Assembly: GCF_900590755.1 (NCBI RefSeq)
Contig: NZ_UUOC01000008.1
Coordinates: 62,001-126,000 of the forward strand
Reading direction: 5' to 3'
Source of the DNA: Pseudomonas viridiflava
GTDB taxonomy: Bacteria > Pseudomonadota > Gammaproteobacteria > Pseudomonadales > Pseudomonadaceae
DNA length: 64,000 nt
Positions 35,515 through 44,287 of this stretch are shown here, piece by piece (position 1 is the first letter of the stretch; the number at the start of each line of letters is the position of its first letter). The notes beneath the pieces were generated by a model. The model saw only the letters and a list, made by a program, of their open reading frames with translations. It had not been told where the DNA came from and searched no databases. The position numbers and the translations under genes are program-made.

Positions 35515-37011
35515 CTACTTCTTCTTATCCCGCGCAAACGCCGCTTCCAGCGCTTCGTTAAGGGTGCGTAAGACCTTGACCCGCGCCCAGCGTTTGTCGT
35601 TGGCTTCGACCAGTGTCCAGGGGGCGATTTCGGTGCTGGTGCGGTCGACCATGTCGCCTACCGCGTCGCGATATTGGGGCCATTTTCCTCGGTTGCGCCA
35701 GTCGTCATCGGTGATTTTGTAGCGTTTGAACGGGATTTTTTCCCGAGCCTGAAAACGCTCCAGCTGGGTCTTGTCATCAATGGCCAGCCAGAATTTGACC
35801 ACTACAATCCTGGCATCTGTGAGCTGCTCCTCGAAGTCGTTGATCTCGCCATAAGCGCGCAACCAGTCGGCCTCGCTACAGAACCCCTCGACACGCTCGA
35901 CCAGCACCCGCCCATACCAGGACCGGTCAAAAATGGTGAACTTGCCCCGCGCCGGAATCTGTCGCCAGAAACGCCACAGGTAAGGTTGCGCCCGCTCGTC
36001 TTCGCTGGGGGCGGCGATCGGCACGATGTTGTACTGGCGCGGGTCAAGGGCCGCAGCCACGCGACGGATCGCCCCGCCCTTGCCTGCTGCGTCATTGCCT
36101 TCGAACACCGCCACCAAGGCATGTTTGCGCATGCGCTTGTCGCGAATGTTGCCCGACAACCGCGCCTGCTCGGTGATCAACTGCTCCTCATAATCGTCCT
36201 TGCTCAGGTTCAGGCTCATGTCGAGGCTGCCGAGCAAAGTCGCTTCGCCCTGCTTGGGTGCAAGCGGCCCAAAGGTCAGCGTCCGGGCTTTGGCTTTCTG
36301 ATTCTTGAGAGCAGCCTGCATGCCTTCCAGCAGCAAGCGGCCGACAGTCAGGCTGCGGTAATACGGATCAACACCTTCGATCACATGCCAAGGCGCATAG
36401 TCGCGGCTGGTGCGACGCAGAACTCGCTCGCCATAACGCACGAACTTGCCGTAAGTCTTGGATTGCTGCCAATCAAGCGGGCTGATCCGCCAACTGTGCA
36501 GCGGGTCATCCTTGAGGTGCTTGAGCCTTGATTTCATCTGTTTCCTGGACAGGTGAAACCAGAACTTGAAGATCAGCGCACCTTCGTCGGTGAGCATCTT
36601 TTCCAGGCGCTCGGACGCGTTGATCGCCTGGTCGAGCACCGGGTCCTTGAACAATCCATGGACCCGGCCCTGAAGCATCTGGCTGTACCAGTTGCCGAAG
36701 AAAATCCCCATGCGCCCCTTAGCAGGCAGTTGCCGCCAGTAACGCCAGGCCACGGGATGGGCCAGTTCTTCATCGGTTTGTTGGTCGAAGGTGCGCACTT
36801 CGATGAAGCGCGGGTCCATCCATTCATTGAGCAGCTTGACGGTCTCGCCCTTGCCCGCGCCTTCGATGCCATTGATCAGCACGATGATCTGGCGTTTGCC
36901 CTGCTCGTGAAGGTCGTACTGCGCATCAAGCAAGGCCTCGCGCAGTCCAGGGACTTCAGCGTCGTAGGTTTCCTTGGCAATGACGTGACCGATTTCAGCG
37001 GATTCGAACAT
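35515..37011 (-). CDS. pap: Polyphosphate:AMP phosphotransferase
   Basis: A 498-residue two-domain PPK2-family (class II) enzyme that makes ADP from AMP and polyphosphate. Each half has its own Walker A: INGIEGAGKGE near residue 47 and FEGNDAAGKGGAIRR near 303. Each also has a WRYWRQLPAKG or WRFWRQIPARG motif and a RSWYG or FGNWYS segment. Tandem PPK2 domains and this length are typical of Pseudomonas/Acinetobacter PAP. The start MFESAEIGHVIAK at 37011 is chosen for its AGAGGGAA site and family fit; longer forms run into the REP element. Confidence 0.92.
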   Translation of the reverse strand: MFESAEIGHVIAKETYDAEVPGLREALLDAQYDLHEQGKRQIIVLINGIEGAGKGETVKLLNEWMDPRFIEVRTFDQQTDEELAHPVAWRYWRQLPAKGRMGIFFGNWYSQMLQGRVHGLFKDPVLDQAINASERLEKMLTDEGALIFKFWFHLSRKQMKSRLKHLKDDPLHSWRISPLDWQQSKTYGKFVRYGERVLRRTSRDYAPWHVIEGVDPYYRSLTVGRLLLEGMQAALKNQKAKARTLTFGPLAPKQGEATLLGSLDMSLNLSKDDYEEQLITEQARLSGNIRDKRMRKHALVAVFEGNDAAGKGGAIRRVAAALDPRQYNIVPIAAPSEDERAQPYLWRFWRQIPARGKFTIFDRSWYGRVLVERVEGFCSEADWLRAYGEINDFEEQLTDARIVVVKFWLAIDDKTQLERFQAREKIPFKRYKITDDDWRNRGKWPQYRDAVGDMVDRTSTEIAPWTLVEANDKRWARVKVLRTLNEALEAAFARDKKK

Positions 37012-37060
37012 GCAGGTGTTCCCTCTTTTCAACAAACCCAGAGCCTGGAATGCATTTCCC

Positions 37061-37134
37061 TGTAGGAGCTGCCGAAGGCTGCGAAAGCAGTGTCTCTGAT
37101 GCATCGTAATTCGCAGCCTTCGGCAGCTCCTACA
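37061..37134. repeat. REP doublet (TGTAGGAGCTGCCGAAGGCT family)
   Basis: Perfect inverted arms between pap and the end of the NEL-domain gene. Confidence 0.9.
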
Positions 37135-37211
37135 AGTCTGGTGCTTGCAATAAAGTTGAGACTAACCCACCCCCGACAAAGTTGCCGGGGCCAGGTCAAC
37201 TCAAATGAAAC

Positions 37212-40200
37212 TCAGAACCACTTCTGCCTCATGCTGCTGGTCAATTGCTCCAGCAGGGCTTTTTCGGCGGCTTGGAGGCTGGCGATCAAGGCCCGGCCTT
37301 GTCGGTCGTATTCGTCGTGATCACTTGGAGGGTGCTCTTCAAGAGCATCCATTTGCGCCCTGATCGATGCAGTGGCGCGGGTCAACTCAGCCTGATGCTC
37401 GGCACGCAGACGATCGTTCCAGCGCCGGTCAGCCACGGCGTAGTTCACGAACTCGTCACCGGCTTCACGCTCCAGCACCTGACGGCGCGCAGCAAGAATG
37501 GCCTGACGATCCACCGAGGCCAGACGACTCCAGGCCATGCTCAGGGGCTGGCCGGGCAGATTCAGGTCGCTGGCCAGGCCGATTCGGTAGGCCATGCGCA
37601 CTTCCGCCTCATCGACCTGTACACCCCGAGCCTCGCGAACGAGGATTTCCATGTCGGCGATGGCCTGCACTTCGTTCAGGCAAAATAACCCGCGAATCAC
37701 GCGGAATAACACTTCAGTGTGCTGCGCCTCAGGCACGCCTTGCAGTTCATTACGGGCATACACCGCCACCTGAATGTCGCTGAAAATCAGCCGCGCGCCG
37801 TCCTCACAGGTCTGGTCGGATCCGAACAGCCGATCATTGGCCATAATCTCCAGTTCAGCACGCAACGCCGGGTCAGCGGCGGCGGCTTCAAGCACTCGCA
37901 TGACGTCATTGGCCAACTCTTCATGAAAACGCCTGAAGTCCGGCGCCTCGTGCAGCCGCTGCAGCAACACCAGCAAGTTAGGTGCATCGCTGGCTGTTTC
38001 AACCTGTTCCCAAGCAATGCGCAACCTGGAATTGAGTTCGGTGCGGCCTTCCACCAGCCAGATATCCAGGACCGGCAAAGGCGGCGCATACGGCGTATGA
38101 CCTGCGTTGTGGGCATGCCAGTCAGTATCATCGTCAGATGAACTCTCCTCATCGCTGGTGGTGGTATCGACCACCAGATCACGGATCTCCTCGGGGAAGT
38201 TGTATTCAAGTCGATAAGCCATGTCGTAGCCTCGATCATTGATCCAGAACAGGCGCAGGTCTTCATGATCGATAGGGTTGTCATAAGCATGAATGGTTAG
38301 TTGCCACACCTGGTTCTGGCTGTTTTCCACAATGTGATTCGGCAAATGCACAATCTGGTTATCGCTGATGTCCAGCGATCGCAGGCCGAGGTGCTCGGCC
38401 CAGGCCGGCCATTGAGTCAAGCCGGTGTCGTTCAGCCACAGCGTTGAAAGGCGAAGGCGCTCGATATCAGTGAACTCGCCGATGATATTGCCGGTCAGGT
38501 CCAGCTCGTCCAGATTGCGTATGCGCATGAACAGATCAAAAGCGGCCTGATCGATGGTTAGCCCCATGCCCTCCAGGGACAGATGCGTCAGCTCCTGCAT
38601 GCCCGCCAGCCCATCCGGCAATTGGGTCAGCCCGCCTCCCATTATTTCCAGACGCCTGACTCGCGGAAAACGCCCCAGTAGACGGTTGATGTCTTCTGCG
38701 CCGCCGGTGACCCTGCTCAGGGTCAGGTAATTGATTTCCGCATAGTGCTGGGGCAAGTCAGGCATATCGGAAAAGCCTCTGAAATCCAGACCTTCAAAGA
38801 GCAGATTGCTTGAGTGCATCGGCGACATCGAATCACTGAAACGCCAGGCCCTCCCGAGGGCGTCGGCGACGGATCGACGGACCGCAAATCGTTCACTACT
38901 GATAGCCGGACCAGGACCGATCGGGTGGACCCAACCCTCAAGTGCGCTGTGCAAGACTTCCCAGGACTGCAATCTGGCCCGGGTCGCTTCCAGCAATTGC
39001 GGCATGCTCCACCCCCGGAACATCAGATTCTGCACATGGACCGCAAGGCTTGGGGCTTCCGGATACAGAACCGTCAGCATCGCAATCAATTCGTCGGAGT
39101 TGGCGGGCTGGTCTGGCAGGTCGGGCAGGAAGGCCCCAGCCCCCCGCCCGCTCATTTCGTAACCGAAACGACGATTTGCCAGGCGCGCGGGGCCGCGAAA
39201 ACCGGGGGCGATCTCCTGCAGCCCGAGGACCTTCGCCACACGTTTGCGCTGGGACGTTGCATCACTGGCAAGTCGTTGGCGTAGCGCAGTTGCATCAGCC
39301 AGGCCACTGGTGCTCATCACGCCTTCGGGCATGGCATCCACAACTGCGGTGTAGAAGTCGCTCTCGGGCGCAAACACCTTGCCCAAGTGATCACAGACCG
39401 TATACCCCAGACGCCTGAACGAGGTTTTCAGGTCCCAATGCAGTGGATTTTCCCCGTCGTGACGCCAGGCACCAGCGCCGTTGTCCTCCAGCTGCGGCGT
39501 AAATCTTTTGCCGCGTGGCGCCTTGAGCCGCCACTTATTCAGAGTCGTGTCCAGCTCGACCCGATAAAACCGGCCCTCAATGCCGATGTAGTTCGTGCCC
39601 TGGTAGTTGAAAACGCCCTCGGCGCTGGGCTTCATGCCTGAGGGTAAAACTACATCTGCGCTGAAGGGCGCCAGGTCGGGCGACCACAAACGGGTCTGAC
39701 CATCGGCCAGCTTGACCGGGATCATCTTGCCGACAAATGAAGAGTCCTTGATCGCAGGGGTTTCGACGGGCAATGCGGCTTTACCGGCGGCGGCGAACGC
39801 AGCCAGCATGGCCAGGTTCTCTGCGACGCTGGCCAGATGTTTGAGGGCCTCATCCATATCGTTATGAGCCCAGGCCTCAATTCCTTCAAACGTGTCCACC
39901 AGCAGCTGCGAACCCGCCACGACCATCATCACTTCGCCCAGCACCGGCACGAACAGAGCGGCGAGATTAACGGCGTTCATGCCTAGTTCCAGGTAATGGG
40001 CCAGGCGCTTCTGGCGAGATGCCTGGTCTTCATCGCCAGTGGGCACCGCAATAGCACGGGCATCGTCCTTGATGCGCAACATGCGCTGGAAATGAAAATA
40101 ATCCAGCAGCGGGTAAGGAATTTTCTCGACCTCCAGGTTCAGATTGGCATTCTCGTCCACTTCAGAGACCACCCACTGTCTGGGGATCAGCCCCGTATCC

Positions 40201-41222
40201 CCTGGCACCGGACGCGTGCGTTGCGGGGTCAGGCAATCGCGAAGCTTGCTGATGAACTCGGCCCTGCGACGCTGCGCGACAAAGCCGGCAAAGTACTGCT
40301 GATAGTGAGCATCGCGCAGCTTCGTACGCAGGAGCCGCATGAACTGATCAAACGAATCGTATTCCTTGAGCGGGGCAGTTGGGTCGTCGGGGATATACAC
40401 CACACAGCCGCTTAACCCCCGGGGTTGAAACACCAGCACATCCCGCAGCGTAAAACCGAGCATTTTCAGGTACTGAATATCCACCGGCCACGCTGTTTTG
40501 GGTGCCGCCCAATGCTCGGTCGCCGCAAGGATGGAATCGTACGCCCCACTGGACAGCACCTCAGCCCCTTGCATACGTGCCACATGAGCCTCGACATACA
40601 GCGCATTGCGCATTTGCTGGCGGAGCAGGTTTTTGATCTGCGTCGAATTCAGGCCTTTTGCTGGCACAGCGCGGGCGACTGGCTCCAGCACAGCCTTGAT
40701 ATGCGCCTGATACCGGCCACCCAGATCCAGCTTGCGGCATAACGCCATGAACTTTGCCGGGGCGATCTTCAACGGGTGGGGATAACTGGTTTTCGCCGCA
40801 AGGGTCGCCAGATTGGGGGTGCCATGGAAAATCACCGAATCGGCAGTGACGGCATCGACTTCTTCCTGGTGAAAATTCTGTAACGCCGCCTGCAACAACG
40901 ACTGCACTGTAAAACTGCGATCCACCAGTTTGCTTGGCAGTGGCAACAGGTTGTCGGCAAAAGTGACATGGCGAAAATGATCGCGATCGACATCCAGACC
41001 AAAGCCGAAATTTTGCTCCAGGGCGTTGGCCAGTATTGGTCGGGCGAAGCTGGTGAGGTCTTGCAAACCGCTCAGCGTCTGTTGCATCTGGCTGCGCAAG
41101 TGATGGCTGCGCAGCATGTCGCGATGCAGCCGCTCACGCAGATCGGCAGTGGTGTAGACGTACCAGGAGGGCACACTGGTTTTGATGAACGGATGGTGAA
41201 TAGGGGCTGTTGGTTGGCTCAT
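37212..41222 (-). CDS. Toxin-like protein with LRRs and C-terminal NEL E3 ubiquitin ligase domain
   Basis: A 1336-residue protein. Residues 1 to ~830 resemble the dermonecrotic-toxin-type N-terminal region (DUF6543) of many Pseudomonas proteins, with a hydrophobic stretch at about 415-445 (NLAALFVPVLGEVMMVVAG). LRRs lie at about 840-985 (e.g. LTQLPDGLAGMQELTHLSLE, LRSLDISDNQIVHLPNHI). Residues ~1030-1336 match the NEL domain of IpaH/SspH ligases. Cys1139 in TCEDGARLIF fits the catalytic CxD motif. NEL enzymes transfer ubiquitin inside eukaryotic hosts. No signal peptide or secretion genes are next to it. ATG at 41222 has AAGGAG upstream. Single gene, flanked by REP doublets on both sides. Confidence 0.85.
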   Translation of the reverse strand: MSQPTAPIHHPFIKTSVPSWYVYTTADLRERLHRDMLRSHHLRSQMQQTLSGLQDLTSFARPILANALEQNFGFGLDVDRDHFRHVTFADNLLPLPSKLVDRSFTVQSLLQAALQNFHQEEVDAVTADSVIFHGTPNLATLAAKTSYPHPLKIAPAKFMALCRKLDLGGRYQAHIKAVLEPVARAVPAKGLNSTQIKNLLRQQMRNALYVEAHVARMQGAEVLSSGAYDSILAATEHWAAPKTAWPVDIQYLKMLGFTLRDVLVFQPRGLSGCVVYIPDDPTAPLKEYDSFDQFMRLLRTKLRDAHYQQYFAGFVAQRRRAEFISKLRDCLTPQRTRPVPGDTGLIPRQWVVSEVDENANLNLEVEKIPYPLLDYFHFQRMLRIKDDARAIAVPTGDEDQASRQKRLAHYLELGMNAVNLAALFVPVLGEVMMVVAGSQLLVDTFEGIEAWAHNDMDEALKHLASVAENLAMLAAFAAAGKAALPVETPAIKDSSFVGKMIPVKLADGQTRLWSPDLAPFSADVVLPSGMKPSAEGVFNYQGTNYIGIEGRFYRVELDTTLNKWRLKAPRGKRFTPQLEDNGAGAWRHDGENPLHWDLKTSFRRLGYTVCDHLGKVFAPESDFYTAVVDAMPEGVMSTSGLADATALRQRLASDATSQRKRVAKVLGLQEIAPGFRGPARLANRRFGYEMSGRGAGAFLPDLPDQPANSDELIAMLTVLYPEAPSLAVHVQNLMFRGWSMPQLLEATRARLQSWEVLHSALEGWVHPIGPGPAISSERFAVRRSVADALGRAWRFSDSMSPMHSSNLLFEGLDFRGFSDMPDLPQHYAEINYLTLSRVTGGAEDINRLLGRFPRVRRLEIMGGGLTQLPDGLAGMQELTHLSLEGMGLTIDQAAFDLFMRIRNLDELDLTGNIIGEFTDIERLRLSTLWLNDTGLTQWPAWAEHLGLRSLDISDNQIVHLPNHIVENSQNQVWQLTIHAYDNPIDHEDLRLFWINDRGYDMAYRLEYNFPEEIRDLVVDTTTSDEESSSDDDTDWHAHNAGHTPYAPPLPVLDIWLVEGRTELNSRLRIAWEQVETASDAPNLLVLLQRLHEAPDFRRFHEELANDVMRVLEAAAADPALRAELEIMANDRLFGSDQTCEDGARLIFSDIQVAVYARNELQGVPEAQHTEVLFRVIRGLFCLNEVQAIADMEILVREARGVQVDEAEVRMAYRIGLASDLNLPGQPLSMAWSRLASVDRQAILAARRQVLEREAGDEFVNYAVADRRWNDRLRAEHQAELTRATASIRAQMDALEEHPPSDHDEYDRQGRALIASLQAAEKALLEQLTSSMRQKWF

Positions 41223-41301
41223 GCTCAACTCCTTATGAAAGAGTGAGCACGTGAACAGGTTTTGCGCTTTGGATGGGGGTAGATAAATACCCACGGTCCT
41301 C

Positions 41302-41390
41302 TGTTGGAGCGAGGCTTGCCCGCGAAGAACGATAACGCAGTCTGTCTGACACACCACAGCGGTTTTATCGCGGGCAAGGGCGCTCCTACG
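41302..41390. repeat. REP doublet (TGCTTGCCCGCGA family, diverged)
   Basis: Left arm TTGGAGCGAGGCTTGCCCGC and right arm (reverse complement) GTAGGAGCGCCCTTGCCCGC. It lies between the divergent NEL-domain gene and mnmC. Confidence 0.82.
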
Positions 41391-41449
41391 GATCTGCGCA
41401 TCCACAGACTGCGCTACCATAGCCGCCCGCCTCCACACCGAGCCGCACC

Positions 41450-43429
41450 GTGACCACCATCACCCGCCATGCCCAGATCGACTGGGACGAACAGGGCAAC
41501 CCCCACTCCCGGGAGTTTTCCGACGTCTACTTCGCGACGGGGGCCGGCCTTGAAGAAACTCGACACGTTTTCCTGGTGCAGAACAACCTGCAAGAGCGTT
41601 TCAGCGCATTGCCGGGCAACGGCCGACTGGTGATCGGCGAAACCGGCTTCGGCACCGGTCTGAATTTTCTCTGCGCCTGGCAACTGTTTGCCGAGTGCGC
41701 ACCGCCGACCGCGCGGCTGCATTTTGTCAGCGTCGAAAAATTCCCCCTGAGCCGCGCCGACCTGCAACGCGCGCTGGATCTGTGGCCGGAGCTGTCGCCG
41801 TTTGCCACCCCATTGCTTGAGCAATACGTGGCGGTGCATGAGGGGTTTCAGCGCCTGGTGTTCGACGGTGGCCGCATCACCCTGACCCTGCTGATCGGCG
41901 ATGTGCTGGAGATGCTGCCGCAACTGGACGGGCAGATTGACGCCTGGTTTCTCGATGGATTTGCACCAGCAAAAAACCCGGAAATGTGGACCCCGGAACT
42001 GTTCGCAGAACTGGCCCGACTCGCAGCGCCGAACTCGACTATCGGCACCTTTACCAGCACCGGCTGGGTTCGGCGTGCGCTAAACGCTGCCGGTTTCAAA
42101 ATGAAGCGTGTGCCGGGGATCGGCCACAAGTGGGAAGTACTGCGCGGCACCTTTATCGGCTGGCCGGACGAAGCGGCGCCAGCGCCCATGGTAAAACCCT
42201 GGTTCGCCCGCCCTGCGCCGGTCACTTGCGAGCGTAATGCCCTGGTCATCGGCGGCGGCATGGCTGGTTGCACCACAGCGGCAAGCCTCGCGGCACGAGG
42301 TTGGCAGGTCAGTTTGCTGGAGCGTAAGAGCGATATTGCTCAGGAAGCGTCAGGCAATCCACAGGGCGTGCTGTACCTGAAACTGTCGGCACACGGCACC
42401 GCGCTGTCGCAGTTGATCCTCAGCGGTTTCGGTTATACCCGCCGCGCACTGGAGCGCTTGCAACGAGGTGTCGACTGGGATGCTTGCGGCGTCTTGCAAC
42501 TGGCCTTCAATGACAAGGAAGCCCAGCGTCAGGCGCAACTGGCGGCGGCGTTTCCCGAGGAGTTGTTGTGTCTTGTAGATAAATCTGCGGCAGAAATTCG
42601 CAGCGGCGTGGCGCTCGATAGCGGCGGCCTGTTCTTCCCCGAGGGCGGCTGGGTGCATCCCCCAGCGTTGTGCCGGGCAGCCGTCAGCCATCCGAATATC
42701 CGTTTACAGTTGCATCAGAACGCGGTTGAACTGCGCCGCGAATCCGGTCAATGGCAGGCGTGGGATGGCGACGCAATGTTGGCCAGTGCCGAGGTGGTGA
42801 TCCTGGCCGGTGCGGCAGATATCAAGCAGTTCTCGGCCAGCGCCGGGTTGCCACTCAAGCGCATTCGCGGGCAGATCACCCGTCTGGCTCAAACCGCCAA
42901 CAGCACGGCACTGAGCACCGTGGTCTGCGCCGAAGGTTATGTCGCGCCAGCCCGGCTGGGTGAACATACCCTAGGCGCCAGTTTCGATTTCACCAACGAA
43001 GACCTGAGCACCACCACGGCAGATCATTTGGGTAACTTGCAACTGCTGCAGGAAATCTCCGAGGATCTGGCGCAACGGCTCGGCGCAGCTGAATTGCCTG
43101 TGGAACAACTGCAAGGTCGCGCTGCGTTCCGCTGCACCAGCCCGGATTACCTACCTATCATCGGGCCGCTGGCGGATAACGACGCATTCGTTCAAACCTA
43201 CGCGGCACTGGCCAAGGATGCACGCCAGACCCCGGATGCGCCCTGCCCGTGGCTCGAAGGCCTGTACATCAACAGCGGCCACGGTTCACGCGGCCTGATT
43301 ACAGCCCCGCTATGCGCTGAACTCCTCGCCGCCTGGCTCGACAACGAACCCCTGCCCCTGCCCCGCAGCGTCGCCGAAGCCTGCCACCCGAACCGGTTCA
43401 TGTTGCGGGAGTTGATTCGGGGGAAGTGA
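41450..43429 (+). CDS. mnmC: Bifunctional tRNA mnm5s2U34 biosynthesis protein MnmC
   Basis: A 659-residue fused enzyme that finishes the mnm5(s2)U34 modification in tRNA wobble positions. The N-terminal methyltransferase half has the SAM-binding GETGFGTGLNF at about residues 63-73 and IDAWFLDGFAPAKNPEMW. The C-terminal FAD oxidoreductase half begins near 262 with ALVIGGGMAGCTTAASLA. The start is GTG (MTTITRHAQIDWDEQG). Length and order match the E. coli enzyme (668 residues). Confidence 0.95.
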   Translation: MTTITRHAQIDWDEQGNPHSREFSDVYFATGAGLEETRHVFLVQNNLQERFSALPGNGRLVIGETGFGTGLNFLCAWQLFAECAPPTARLHFVSVEKFPLSRADLQRALDLWPELSPFATPLLEQYVAVHEGFQRLVFDGGRITLTLLIGDVLEMLPQLDGQIDAWFLDGFAPAKNPEMWTPELFAELARLAAPNSTIGTFTSTGWVRRALNAAGFKMKRVPGIGHKWEVLRGTFIGWPDEAAPAPMVKPWFARPAPVTCERNALVIGGGMAGCTTAASLAARGWQVSLLERKSDIAQEASGNPQGVLYLKLSAHGTALSQLILSGFGYTRRALERLQRGVDWDACGVLQLAFNDKEAQRQAQLAAAFPEELLCLVDKSAAEIRSGVALDSGGLFFPEGGWVHPPALCRAAVSHPNIRLQLHQNAVELRRESGQWQAWDGDAMLASAEVVILAGAADIKQFSASAGLPLKRIRGQITRLAQTANSTALSTVVCAEGYVAPARLGEHTLGASFDFTNEDLSTTTADHLGNLQLLQEISEDLAQRLGAAELPVEQLQGRAAFRCTSPDYLPIIGPLADNDAFVQTYAALAKDARQTPDAPCPWLEGLYINSGHGSRGLITAPLCAELLAAWLDNEPLPLPRSVAEACHPNRFMLRELIRGK

Positions 43430-43474
43430 AATCAAAACATCACCCCGGTCACTCCCACGGACAATCACCGAACT

Positions 43475-43547
43475 TGTAGGAGCTGCCGAAGGCTGCGAAA
43501 ACAATGGCACATGAGAAACCGATTCGCAGCCTTCGGCAGCTCCTACA
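43475..43547. repeat. REP doublet (TGTAGGAGCTGCCGAAGGCT family)
   Basis: Perfect inverted arms between mnmC and the ABC operon. Confidence 0.9.
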
Positions 43548-43617
43548 GAATCGAACATACATCTGAACCAAAGCCGCTATCCTCACCTCTCACCCAATCC
43601 GCAAACGAGCCCACCCC

Positions 43618-44286
43618 ATGCTTGAAGTAAAAAACGTCTTCAAGAGCTACGCCACCGCACAAGGCCCGCTGGCGGTTTTGCGCGGGGTTGATCTGCGTCT
43701 GGCCAGCGGCAGCAGCCTGGCCTTGATGGGCGAGTCCGGCAGTGGCAAAAGTACGCTGCTACATTTGGTGGCCGGGCTGGATCAGGTGGATGCCGGGCAG
43801 ATCGAGATTGCCGGGCAGCGCCTTGATCTGATGGGCGAAGCGCAGCTGGCCAACTGGCGGCGTACGGAAATCGGTCTGGTGTTCCAGCAGTTCAATCTGA
43901 TCGGCAGCCTCAAGGTCGAAGACAATCTGGCGTTCCAGGCGCGGCTGGCCGGCCGCTTCGAGCCGCAATGGCAAGCGCAACTGGTGGAGCGGCTGGGGCT
44001 TGGAGATTTGCTCAAGCGCTATCCGGAGCAACTGTCTGGAGGTCAGCAACAGCGGGTGGCGATAGGTCGGGCGCTGGCGTCACGCCCCGGTTTGCTGTTG
44101 GCGGATGAGCCCACGGGCAATCTGGATGAAGCCACCAGCGATGAAGTCCTGCAATTGTTGCTGGACCTGCTCGCCGACAGTTCAACCAGCCTGCTGATGG
44201 TTACCCACAGCCCTCGGGTTGCCGAGCGGCTGGCCGAAAAAGTAATCCTGCACCACGGTCGGCTGGCCACCGGGATCGAGGTCTGA
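43618..44286 (+). CDS. MacB/LolD-type ABC transporter ATP-binding protein
   Basis: A 222-residue ATPase: Walker A GESGSGKSTLL at about residues 38-48, LSGGQQQRVAIGRALASRP near 140, and LLADEPTGNLDE near 161. It belongs to the MacB/LolD/YbbA class that powers mechanotransmission by FtsX-type permeases instead of classical import. One base separates it from the permease gene, and a lipoprotein of the AttH/CrtC family follows, so the operon matches the AttEFGH-like arrangement. Substrate unknown. Confidence 0.9.
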   Translation: MLEVKNVFKSYATAQGPLAVLRGVDLRLASGSSLALMGESGSGKSTLLHLVAGLDQVDAGQIEIAGQRLDLMGEAQLANWRRTEIGLVFQQFNLIGSLKVEDNLAFQARLAGRFEPQWQAQLVERLGLGDLLKRYPEQLSGGQQQRVAIGRALASRPGLLLADEPTGNLDEATSDEVLQLLLDLLADSSTSLLMVTHSPRVAERLAEKVILHHGRLATGIEV

Positions 44287-44287
44287 G

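Noticed and set aside
35160..35561. Open frames of up to 133 codons within the REP array
   Set aside because: Their peptides repeat PSRLKPVPLVE because the DNA is tandemly repeated. No start signal or family.
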